5,610 nucleotides of DNA, taken from positions 1-5,610 of the forward strand of contig JACZXM010000231.1 in assembly GCA_022571615.1 (NCBI GenBank). The letters run 5' to 3'. The stretch's first letter is position 1. Each line of letters starts with the position of its first letter. The translations under genes were made by a program, and so were the position numbers. Below the pieces are notes generated by a model. That model had not been told where the DNA came from, ran no database searches, and worked only from the letters and a program-made list of their open reading frames with translations. Shown in pieces: positions 1 through 5,610 of the stretch. The DNA is from Acidobacteriota bacterium (GTDB taxonomy: Bacteria > Acidobacteriota > UBA890 > WLXD01).

Positions 1-27
1 ATACACGGTATCGCTCCGATCGGATCG

Positions 28-56
28 TTGACAGGATCCGGTCAGAGTGGTATACG
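28..56 (+). promoter_or_regulatory. Putative sigma70-type promoter for padR-permease
   Basis: A perfect TTGACA (-35) at 28-33 is followed, after exactly 17 bp, by TATACG at 51-56, which matches four of six positions of the -10 consensus including TATA. Transcription would start around 62-65, leaving a leader of roughly 45 nt before the padR start at 110. The stretch 50-90 is visibly more AT-rich than the genes around it, as expected for a promoter. The call rests on motif and spacing only. Other sigma factors, or a start further left outside the window, cannot be excluded. Confidence 0.55.
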
Positions 57-84
57 TAAAATGCGCATACGGAAAGTGCGTATA
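51..84. promoter_or_regulatory. Candidate PadR operator (ATACG/CGTAT half-sites)
   Basis: Three copies of one 5-mer appear in two orientations: ATACG at 52-56 and 67-71, and its complement CGTAT at 79-83. The pair 67-71/79-83 forms an inverted repeat with a 7-bp spacer, and TATACG (51-56) with CGTATA (79-84) forms a longer-spaced inverted repeat. An 8-bp palindrome, ATGCGCAT, lies between them at 61-68. The left copy is the -10 hexamer itself, so binding would block RNA polymerase. PadR-family dimers are known to bind inverted repeats near their own promoters; assigning these sites to the adjacent PadR is inference. Confidence 0.4.
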
Positions 85-109
85 TTTAGCGAGCGAATCG
101 AGATAAGGC

Positions 110-481
110 ATGGCTACACGATCTCAATCCACAGGCGGTACTCGGGTGCTGATGCGCCACGTCGACTTCCTGGTGCTCGCCGCACTGAGTGACGAGTGCT
201 TGCACGGCTATGGGATCGTACGGGCGATCGCGCGCCTCACCGACGGTCGTATGAGCCTGCGTCCCGGCGACGTCTACCGTGTGCTGTATCGGATGCAGCG
301 TCGCGGTCTGCTCGAGCCAGCCGAGCGCCGGCCGGCGCCGGAGTCGGGGGCGAAGCGCCGCACCTACTACCGCCTGACCGCACGCGGCGAGCGAGTGGCG
401 GCTGAGGAAGCGGAGTTGATGTCGACTGTGGCGGAGCAACTGTTGGCGCGTGCTGGCAAGCGTATCGAGTCCGCCTCGTGA
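110..481 (+). CDS. PadR-family transcriptional regulator
   Basis: This encodes a 123-residue cytoplasmic winged-helix DNA-binding protein of the short PadR type, usually a dimeric repressor. The order of elements fits the family: a first helix in HVDFLVLAALSD (17-28), the HGYGI motif (32-36), the recognition-helix region RPGDVYRVLYRMQRRGLLE (51-69), a basic wing ending in RRTYYRLT (83-90), and a single C-terminal helix (about 92-117) for dimerisation. The more common GTLYxxL is GDVYRVL here. The ATG at 110 follows AAGG at only 1-nt spacing, so the ribosome site is weak. An internal ATG at 152 (residue 15) would give a 109-residue protein that keeps the whole domain. The stop codon overlaps the permease GTG by 4 bp, implying translational coupling and a role in controlling that permease. 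The inducing ligand is unknown. Confidence 0.92.
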   Translation: MATRSQSTGGTRVLMRHVDFLVLAALSDECLHGYGIVRAIARLTDGRMSLRPGDVYRVLYRMQRRGLLEPAERRPAPESGAKRRTYYRLTARGERVAAEEAELMSTVAEQLLARAGKRIESAS

Positions 482-3300
482 CGGACGCCACAATGAACAG
501 GCAACCGCCTCGTCGCAGCAGTGCTGGCAGCCGGCGCCGGCCGCCGGCCGGCTTCGGGCTCTTGGCTCGCGCGTTTCCGCGCCGGTTCCGCGAGCTGCTT
601 GGCCGCGACCTCGAGGAGCTGTGCACCGACATGCAGCGCGGTGCCCAGGCCGACCGCAGGGCGCGACTTTGGTGGGACCTGTTGCGTAGTGGCTTCGGTG
701 CTCGGCTCGACGAGCTCGCCGACCGACTCGGTCTCGGAGCGCGCGGCGGTGTCGCTATTCCGCCAATTCCCCACAGACGCGGTGTGCCGATGGAATCCCT
801 TGTGAAAGATCTCTTGTACGCCGGCCGCATGCTGCGCCGGAACCCGGGCTTCACGCTGGTGGCGGTGCTGTCGCTGGCCTTGGGAATCGGCGCCAATACC
901 GCAATCTTCACGGTCGTCAACGCAGCCCTGCTGCGCACCTTGCCGGTGCGGGAGCCAGACCGTCTGGCGGCGTTGCACTGGATGACGCCGCCCAGCGGCG
1001 AGACGGTGGATCTGTCGATCAACGGCTGGATGATCCGCAACGACGCAGGTCGTAGCGAGACCTCGTCGTTCACGTATGCGTTCTACGAGCGTCTGACTGA
1101 GGCGGAGACGGCGCTCGAGGTCGTCTTCGCGTTCGCTGCTCTGCAGCGCGTGAACGTACGCTACGACGGTGCGGCGGAGCTGGCGGGCGGACAGGTCGTC
1201 TCCGGCAGCTACTACGCCGGACTGGGTGTGGATCCCTTCCTCGGGCGGCTGATCGATCCAGCGGACGACGATCCCGGCGCCGCCCCGGTCGCTGTTGTCA
1301 CGTTCGGCTACTGGCAGCGCCGGTTTGGCAGCGACCGGGAGATTATCGGCGAGGTGATACACGTCAACGGCGAACCGTTCGTCGTGGTGGGGGTGACTCC
1401 TCCTGCCTTCCAGGGAGCCCTGCAGGTGGGTTTCTCGTCGGACGTCACCTTGCCGCTGGCCTTCCAGGCCTCGGTCATGGGCGGGCGGGACCGCCTCGCT
1501 CGCCGCGACCTGTTTTGGCTCCACGTCATGGGGCGCATGGCCGCGGGGGTGACGTATGAACAAGTGCTGGCCAGCGTCGAGCCGCTGTTCCGGAACGCGA
1601 CGATGGAAGATGTCGAGGGTGCGACCCAGGAGTTGATGCCCGAGCTGGCCGTGGTGCCGGGAGGTCAAGGGATGACCGAGCGGCGGCACTTGATGGCCAA
1701 GCCGCTAATGACGCTCGCCGCGGTCGTTGGCCTGGTACTGCTGATCGCCTGTGCGAACCTGGCCAATCTGCTCTTTGCGCGATCCAGCGCCCGTCAACGC
1801 GAGATCGCCGTACGCTTATCGGTGGGCGCGAGTCGTGGCCGGCTGATCCGGCAGCTGCTCACCGAGAGCGTGTTGCTTTCGCTCATGGGCGCGCTGCTCG
1901 GGCTGGTGCTGGCGATATGGTTCCGCAGCCTCCTGATGGGGTTTGCTGATCTTGCCGACCTGACGCTCGACCTGACGCTCGAACGGCGGGTGCTGGGCTT
2001 TACCTTCGGCTTGGCGGTAGCGACGGGAATGCTGTTCGGTCTGGCGCCGGCGCTGCGGGCATCGCGGGTCGATCTCACGGCCTCGCTCAAGCACGATGGT
2101 GTGCCCACCAACCGGTCTCGAGCCGGGGGAGTGCTGGCTAGCACCTTGATGAGCGCGCAGGTTGGAATGTCGCTCTTGCTTCTCGTCGTAGCGGGCCTGT
2201 TCGTTCGGACACTGCAGAATCTCCAGAGCGCGGATACCGGCTACAACCCCCAGAACGTGCTTCTGTTTCGTGTCGACCCGACCCTGAACCAATACGAACC
2301 GGAACGCATGCGGTCGCTCTACGATGAAGCAACGCGGAAGCTGAACCTGATTCCCGGCGTGCGAGCGGCGACGGTCGCGTCACACTCTCCGCTGAGCGGC
2401 CGGGTGACCAGCACCAGCATCCACTTCCCTGGGCGCGCGGCGCCGGAAGGGCAAAACTACAGCGTCTATCTGAACGTCGTCGGGCCCGAGTTCTTCGACG
2501 TGTTCGAGATCCCGCTACTGCACGGGCGTGTCCTCTCGGATGAGGATGTCGAAGGGGCGCCGCCGGTGGCGGTGGTGAACGAGAGGTTCGCACGGCGCTA
2601 CTTCCCCGACGAGAGTCCGGTCGGCAAGCGCTTCATCTTACGAGGCGAATCCGGCGCACAATACGAGGTCATCGGCGTGGTCCGTGACGTGAGCTATCAG
2701 CACCTACGCGATCGGGATTGGGAAGTCGTGCATCTGGCCTATGCGCAGCATGCGGCAAGTCTCCGAGCGATGACCTTCGGGCTCCGCGTGGCGGCCGATC
2801 CGATGGCCTTGGCGCCGCGTGCGCGGGAGGTGTTGCGCGAGATCGATGCCAATCTGCCCCTGTACGACATCCGCACACAGGAAGCGCAGAGGGATAGCAC
2901 GCTGTCTCAGGAGCGGCGGTTTGCTCGGATGTCGAGTTTCCTCGGCGCACTGGCGCTGCTGCTTGCCTGTATCGGCCTGTACGGCACTCTCTCGTACAGC
3001 GTGCTGCGGCGGACCCGCGAGATCGGGGTGCGCATGGCGCTCGGTGCGCGCCACCGCGATGTTCTCAGGCTCATCGCTCGTGAGCTCAAGCCGGTCGGTG
3101 CCGGGATCCTCCTGGGCCTGGGAGTGGCCTACGTGACCACGCGTTGGCTCGACACACTGCTGTTCGGTCTCCCCCCGATGGATCCGGTGACTTTGATCGC
3201 GGCTACCTCACTGCTCGCGGTCGTGGCTGGATTCGCCGCCGCGATTCCGGCCCGCCGGGCGGCGCGTGTCGACCCCGTCATTGCGTTGCGGACGGAGTGA
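478..3300 (+). CDS. ADOP-type FtsX/MacB-like ABC transporter permease
   Basis: A 940-residue inner-membrane protein built as two tandem FtsX/MacB-type halves with no ATPase domain. Residues 1-104 are a soluble prefix (FPRRFRELLGRDLEELCTDM and a following LWWDLLRSGF) typical of the 'permease prefix' in these proteins. Half one has TM1 at 125-147 with the signature LALGIGANTAIFTVVNAALL, an extracytoplasmic MacB-type domain to about 405, and TM2-4 near 411-432, 465-483 and 505-526. Half two has TM5 at 558-576, a second extracytoplasmic domain to about 815, and TM6-8 near 818-840, 872-890 and 904-925. Each half carries a cytoplasmic motif after its first post-domain helix (REIAVRLSVGAS at 442; REIGVRMALGAR at 848). 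The protein ends in the usual RVDPVIALRTE. MacB-type relatives act in mechanotransmission or efflux with a separate ATPase, and none is encoded here, so the substrate is unknown. The GTG at 478 overlaps the padR stop; an ATG at 493 (935 residues) is equally possible. Confidence 0.92.
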   Translation: MTDATMNRQPPRRSSAGSRRRPPAGFGLLARAFPRRFRELLGRDLEELCTDMQRGAQADRRARLWWDLLRSGFGARLDELADRLGLGARGGVAIPPIPHRRGVPMESLVKDLLYAGRMLRRNPGFTLVAVLSLALGIGANTAIFTVVNAALLRTLPVREPDRLAALHWMTPPSGETVDLSINGWMIRNDAGRSETSSFTYAFYERLTEAETALEVVFAFAALQRVNVRYDGAAELAGGQVVSGSYYAGLGVDPFLGRLIDPADDDPGAAPVAVVTFGYWQRRFGSDREIIGEVIHVNGEPFVVVGVTPPAFQGALQVGFSSDVTLPLAFQASVMGGRDRLARRDLFWLHVMGRMAAGVTYEQVLASVEPLFRNATMEDVEGATQELMPELAVVPGGQGMTERRHLMAKPLMTLAAVVGLVLLIACANLANLLFARSSARQREIAVRLSVGASRGRLIRQLLTESVLLSLMGALLGLVLAIWFRSLLMGFADLADLTLDLTLERRVLGFTFGLAVATGMLFGLAPALRASRVDLTASLKHDGVPTNRSRAGGVLASTLMSAQVGMSLLLLVVAGLFVRTLQNLQSADTGYNPQNVLLFRVDPTLNQYEPERMRSLYDEATRKLNLIPGVRAATVASHSPLSGRVTSTSIHFPGRAAPEGQNYSVYLNVVGPEFFDVFEIPLLHGRVLSDEDVEGAPPVAVVNERFARRYFPDESPVGKRFILRGESGAQYEVIGVVRDVSYQHLRDRDWEVVHLAYAQHAASLRAMTFGLRVAADPMALAPRAREVLREIDANLPLYDIRTQEAQRDSTLSQERRFARMSSFLGALALLLACIGLYGTLSYSVLRRTREIGVRMALGARHRDVLRLIARELKPVGAGILLGLGVAYVTTRWLDTLLFGLPPMDPVTLIAATSLLAVVAGFAAAIPARRAARVDPVIALRTE

Positions 3301-3790
3301 CCGAAGGTCGCCACGGCCTGCTTCTGGTGGCGCTACCCGCGATCCGGCCGCCGCAGGTGCCGGTGGTCTCGTGAACGACCTTGTCGGGCATCGCCAGGAC
3401 CAGGTGGCAGACGAACCGGGCGCCACGGTCGCGCGCGGGCAGGTCGCGCAGGCGGGCGAGGATCTCGAGGTTGCGCTGAGCCGGCGACAGGTCCGGGTGG
3501 ACGTAGCGCGCCGACCGGACGCCGGGTTCGCCGCCGAGCGCGTCGATCTCGAGCCCCGAGTCATCCGCTAGCGCTGCCATGCCGGTGTGCCCGGCGTAGT
3601 AGAGCGCCTTGGCTCGTGCGTTGGCGGCGAACGTGGTGCCGGTTTCTGGTACCTCTGGCACCTCCGGATCCAGGCTCCGGACATCCCATCCGCTCCCCGC
3701 CAGCAGGGTCTCGATCTCCCGTACCTTGCCCTGGTTGTGGGTCGCGATCACAAGCGCCTTGGACGTGGGCCGGCGCTCGAGCGTGCTCAC
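3278..3790 (-). CDS. rdgB: RdgB/HAM1 XTP/dITP diphosphatase, C-terminally truncated
   Basis: Family members hydrolyse non-canonical purine triphosphates (XTP, dITP/ITP) to monophosphates, cleaning the nucleotide pool. The N-terminal part is canonical: LVIATHNQGKVREIETLL (13-30) holds the substrate-binding THNxGK motif, TTFAANARAKA (52-62) follows, and ADDSGLEIDALGGEPGVRSARY (75-96) carries the catalytic Asp region. Similarity continues to GGRIA (147-151). The frame then runs through 19 unrelated residues, the last of which are antisense to the end of the plus-strand permease, and stops at 170. Intact proteins are about 195-205 residues and end with an FGYDP-type loop and an SHR motif, both missing here. 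It is probably inactive, so treat it as a likely pseudogene or a misassembly. The start is a GTG 15 bp after the GerMN stop, with AGCAGG upstream as a modest ribosome site, suggesting operon expression with that gene. Confidence 0.85.
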   Translation of the reverse strand: MSTLERRPTSKALVIATHNQGKVREIETLLAGSGWDVRSLDPEVPEVPETGTTFAANARAKALYYAGHTGMAALADDSGLEIDALGGEPGVRSARYVHPDLSPAQRNLEILARLRDLPARDRGARFVCHLVLAMPDKVVHETTGTCGGRIAGSATRSRPWRPSVTPSATQ

Positions 3791-3805
3791 GGCGTGGCCT
3801 GCTTT

Positions 3806-4441
3806 CTAGTACAGCCAATCCGCCAGCGGCCCGAGCGGCAGCGACAGGTCGAGATGGCCGGTCATCGTATCCACCGGCTGGCCTGCGATCAGGAATTGCA
3901 CCTTGTTGATCTCCGGAAACGACGCGGTCAGCGTGCCGATAACGCCGTACACGGCGTAGATCTCGGCCAGGCTGCTCTGCGCGAGCGTCTCGGTCAGCCC
4001 GGCATCGAAATCGACATAGGCAATGCCGCCGGGAGACACCCATACTTCGCGAACCCGGGTCCCGGGCGGCAGCGGCGATAGGAATCCGACCTCCCGCGTG
4101 CTGATCAGTCGTTCGATGGCGGCCTGAGCCTGTGCCGGAATCGTCATCGGGGCTTCGATCCGGCGGTACCGTGGCATCAGCCGCTGGTTCAACATGTCGA
4201 CCAGGAATAGCTGCAGGGTGACTCGCTCGGTCTGCACGGCGGCGGCGAGCGGATCGGATGCACCGTCTTGCTCGGCTGCGGGGTCGATCGTCGGGAGCGT
4301 CTCGTCCGGCGTGACCTGAGGCTCCGGACCGGCCGGGTTTCCCAGCCGATTGAGGGCCAAGAACAGCACCCCGAACACCACCACGATCGAGACGGCGATC
4401 AGGGCGACCCGGGCTGGGAAATTCGATCTACGGGGCGACAT
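3806..4441 (-). CDS. GerMN-domain membrane-anchored protein
   Basis: A 211-residue protein with a basic N-terminus, one hydrophobic segment (11-31, VALIAVSIVVVFGVLFLAL) acting as signal anchor, a Pro/Asp/Glu-rich linker (36-70), and a GerMN domain from about 74 to 203. Typical GerMN features are the strand VTLQLFLVD, the ERLISTREVGFLSPLPPGTRV segment, GGIAYVDFDAGLTE, a helix containing YAVYGVIGTLTASFPEI, and the closing VQFLIAGQPVDTMTGHLDLSLPL. No lipobox Cys is visible, so it is not the lipoprotein form known from Bacillus GerM. The domain is non-enzymatic and is thought to act in protein-protein contacts at the envelope. It follows an amidase gene on the same strand and precedes rdgB by 15 bp. 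A role in organising peptidoglycan processing is inferred from position. The ATG at 4441 gives a sensible N-terminus, although the ribosome site is weak. Confidence 0.88.
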   Translation of the reverse strand: MSPRRSNFPARVALIAVSIVVVFGVLFLALNRLGNPAGPEPQVTPDETLPTIDPAAEQDGASDPLAAAVQTERVTLQLFLVDMLNQRLMPRYRRIEAPMTIPAQAQAAIERLISTREVGFLSPLPPGTRVREVWVSPGGIAYVDFDAGLTETLAQSSLAEIYAVYGVIGTLTASFPEINKVQFLIAGQPVDTMTGHLDLSLPLGPLADWLY

Positions 4442-4479
4442 GATGCGCGGTTTCCGAGGTCGGGTCTATCAACGGCATG

Positions 4480-4542
4480 GCCAAGGAGGCCATGGTGGAA
4501 GTGTGCCAGACCCACCACACTTCCACCACGGCCTCCTATGGC
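4480..4542 (-). repeat. Long hairpin between amidase and GerMN genes
   Basis: Arms of 22 nt (4484-4505 and 4516-4537) are complementary except at 4492 (A) against 4529 (C), and enclose a 10-nt loop. Four further pairs (4480-4483 with 4539-4542) form if A4538 bulges out. In minus-strand RNA the single mismatch becomes a G-U pair, so the whole core stem is paired in the sense of the flanking genes. The distal arm starts inside the amidase stop codon (4536-4538). No U-tract follows in the minus direction, so this is not a standard intrinsic terminator. It may be an mRNA processing or stability element, a factor-assisted attenuator that lowers GerMN expression, or a dispersed palindromic repeat. 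Confidence 0.8.
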
Positions 4543-5408
4543 TCGGGAGAGGCCCCCACCAAGGCCGCATGACGATCGCGGAAGGTAGTGATGCTTCGAA
4601 ACAGCGCCTCGGCGATCTGCTGGCGGAAGAACGGGTCTGCCAGCAGGGCCGCGTCCTGGTGGTTGGACAGGTAGCCCACCTCCACCAGGATGGCGGGCAT
4701 CGTCGCTCCCTTGAGCACGCGGAAGGGCGCCTGTCTCACTCCCCGATCGCGGAGCTGCCACAGATTGTTCAGGTTCGCCTGGACGGTTTCGGCCAGCATG
4801 CTGCTCTCGCGCAGATGCTGTGTCTGCGCCAGATCCCAGAGGATGAACTGAAGCGATGGATCAGGCGGTCTGGCGGAGGCTTCCACGCCGGTGGGCGCCG
4901 CCCCCGCGTTCTCGGAGTTGGCGACCTCGCGGGCGATCTGGTCGCTGGCCGACGCCGACAGGAAGTAGGTCTCCGGGCCGCGGATGTCGGGAAGCCGGTA
5001 GCCGTTGGCGTGAATGGAAATGAACAGGTCGCCGCGCCAGTTGTTGGCCTTCTCGGTGCGCTGATCGAGCGGGACGTCGTGGTCGGACTCGCGCGTGAGG
5101 AACACCTGTAGTCCAATGCGACGGTAGATCAGCTCGCGCAGGCGGACCGCGATGTCGAGCGTGAGCTTCTTCTCCGAGATCCCACCGGGGCCTGTGGTGC
5201 CGGTGGCCAGACCCCCATGACCCGGATCCAGGACGATGGCGCCGATGCCGCCCAACTGCGAGCTCGGCGGCCTCTCTGCCTCCGGGCCGGGCGGGATCGG
5301 TGCCGACGGTACGGCGTACAACAGGACCGCGACCACGAGCGCCAGTGCCGGTAAGACGACACGGACTCGGCGCCAATCCGTACCAGCAGCGGTGGAGTTG
5401 CTCTGCAT
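4536..5408 (-). CDS. N-acetylmuramoyl-L-alanine amidase (Amidase_3)
   Basis: A zinc-dependent cell-wall hydrolase that cleaves the bond between N-acetylmuramic acid and the peptide stem. Numbering is from the ATG at 5408 (290 residues). A short charged N-terminus precedes a hydrophobic segment (about 18-33) that is a signal anchor or uncleaved signal peptide, then a Pro-rich linker to about 50. The catalytic domain spans about 53-283. Expected zinc ligands are H64 in LDPGHGG, E79 in SEKKLTLDIA and H133 in FISIHANGY, and the catalytic Glu is E243 in ILVEVGYLSN. RGVRQAPFRVLKGATMPA leads into that motif as usual. An insert at about 162-205 (containing LQFILWDLAQTQHLRESS) separates the two halves and could be a regulatory helix, by analogy with the blocking helix of AmiB/AmiC. 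A GTG at 5435 would add nine residues; neither start has a good ribosome site. No LysM or SPOR domain is present. It probably shares a transcript with the upstream permease or the downstream GerMN gene. Confidence 0.93.
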   Translation of the reverse strand: MQSNSTAAGTDWRRVRVVLPALALVVAVLLYAVPSAPIPPGPEAERPPSSQLGGIGAIVLDPGHGGLATGTTGPGGISEKKLTLDIAVRLRELIYRRIGLQVFLTRESDHDVPLDQRTEKANNWRGDLFISIHANGYRLPDIRGPETYFLSASASDQIAREVANSENAGAAPTGVEASARPPDPSLQFILWDLAQTQHLRESSMLAETVQANLNNLWQLRDRGVRQAPFRVLKGATMPAILVEVGYLSNHQDAALLADPFFRQQIAEALFRSITTFRDRHAALVGASPEP

Positions 5409-5465
5409 GAGGGTAAGTCTACAACGAGCCCGCACTACTCGGTCGGGGCGCGACCCCGGCGATCC
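5409..5465 (-). other. Short intergenic gap with weak GC stem
   Basis: Between the partial permease stop and the amidase start there is no clear -35/-10 pair in the minus direction and no U-tract. A 5-bp GC stem (CGGGG at 5444-5448, CCCCG at 5454-5458, 5-nt loop) is present but is weak evidence in DNA this GC-rich. The absence of a visible promoter is compatible with read-through from the permease into the amidase-GerMN-rdgB group, although a non-consensus promoter could be hidden inside the permease coding sequence. Confidence 0.35.
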
Positions 5466-5610
5466 TTATTCTTCGCGCAGCGCCACCAGCGGATCGACGC
5501 GGGTAGCCCGCAGCGCCGGGATCGCGGCGGCAACCAGACCGACGCCGAGCACGATCACGCTTACGAACAGGTAGGTCGACGGGTCGGTCGGATCAACGCC
5601 GTACAACAGG
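5466..5610 (-). CDS. C-terminus of a second FtsX/MacB-like permease (partial)
   Basis: Read on the minus strand from the right edge, this gives 47 residues, LLYGVDPTDPSTYLF through an AAAIPALRATRVDPLVALREE ending, followed by TAA (5466-5468). This is the characteristic end of MacB/ADOP-type permeases: an LLYGVxPxDPxT motif, one last transmembrane helix (about residues 13-32), the AAxIPAxRAxRVDP motif, and an acidic tail. It matches the end of the plus-strand permease in pattern (LLFGLPPMDPVT and IPARRAARVDPVIALRTE) but is clearly diverged, so the two are paralogues rather than a recent duplicate. The rest of the gene lies beyond the window. The gap to the amidase start is 57 bp (30 bp to the alternative GTG). 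Confidence 0.88.
   Translation of the reverse strand, partial: LLYGVDPTDPSTYLFVSVIVLGVGLVAAAIPALRATRVDPLVALREE

Noticed and set aside
237..1073. A second long minus-strand open frame across padR and the start of the permease.
   Set aside because: The composition is Arg/Ser/Pro-rich with no motifs, and it overlaps two convincing genes. It is a codon-bias shadow.
367..1689. A 440-codon open frame on the minus strand opposite the permease.
   Set aside because: It is antisense to a well-supported permease and padR, its translation is Arg/Gln/His-rich with no recognisable domain, and long antisense frames are expected in high-GC DNA.
3309..3332. A 6-bp stem (CGCCAC/GTGGCG, 12-nt loop) just after the permease stop, as a possible terminator.
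   Set aside because: The stem is short, the loop is large and there is no T-tract on either side. Such stems are common in GC-rich DNA.
3278..3345. A simple frameshift as the cause of the rdgB truncation.
   Set aside because: The other two minus-strand frames downstream of 3340 contain no FGYDP- or SHR-like motif, and this DNA codes for the conserved permease end on the other strand.
4428..4493. A 21-codon minus-strand frame starting at an ATG in the hairpin and overlapping the GerMN start, as a possible leader peptide.
   Set aside because: It has no ribosome-binding sequence in front of its ATG and no regulatory residue pattern. It is too short to support without conservation data.
4350..5111. 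A 253-codon plus-strand open frame opposite the amidase and the start of the GerMN gene.
   Set aside because: The opposite strand carries all zinc-site motifs of Amidase_3, and this frame shows only low-complexity Gly/Arg/Val sequence.
5441..5458. A GC-rich stem between the partial permease and the amidase, as a possible terminator.
   Set aside because: Only 5 bp can pair and there is no U-tract in the minus direction, so termination is not supported.

Overview
The window is high-GC bacterial DNA. It most resembles an Acidobacteriota-type genome, inferred from a PadR regulator translationally coupled to a large orphan permease with two FtsX/MacB-type halves (the ADOP, 'acidobacterial duplicated orphan permease', type) and a second such permease at the right edge. 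No RNA gene, CRISPR array, transposase or integrase was seen.

Layout. Positions 1-109 hold a promoter-like element (TTGACA, 17 bp, TATACG) overlapped and followed by ATACG/CGTAT half-sites, a plausible PadR operator. The plus strand then carries padR (110-481) and, overlapping it by 4 bp (GTGA), the 940-residue permease (478-3300). From about 3280 to the right edge everything is on the minus strand. In transcription order this is: the last 47 residues of a second permease (5466-5610, running off the window), an N-acetylmuramoyl-L-alanine amidase (4536-5408), a membrane-anchored GerMN-domain protein (3806-4441), and an RdgB/HAM1-type nucleotide diphosphatase (3278-3790). The last gene meets the plus-strand permease tail to tail.

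How the genes work together. The plus-strand pair looks like a self-contained regulator/transporter module in which PadR controls its own transcription and that of the permease. The minus-strand genes look like a cell-envelope/housekeeping operon. The order GerMN then rdgB recalls the gerM-rph-ysnA order of Bacillus subtilis, but rph (RNase PH) is absent here.

Points of most interest. (1) The rdgB reading frame loses family similarity about 37 bp from the permease stop codon and lacks the C-terminal FGYDP- and SHR-type motifs, so it appears cut by a rearrangement that brought in the padR-permease module, or by an assembly join. (2) A long hairpin with 22-nt arms and a 10-nt loop lies between the amidase and GerMN genes. 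Its only core mismatch becomes a G-U pair in minus-strand RNA, and there is no U-tract. (3) The padR promoter carries phased operator-like half-sites. I see no clearly unprecedented gene system; the novelty is in the junction and the RNA hairpin.
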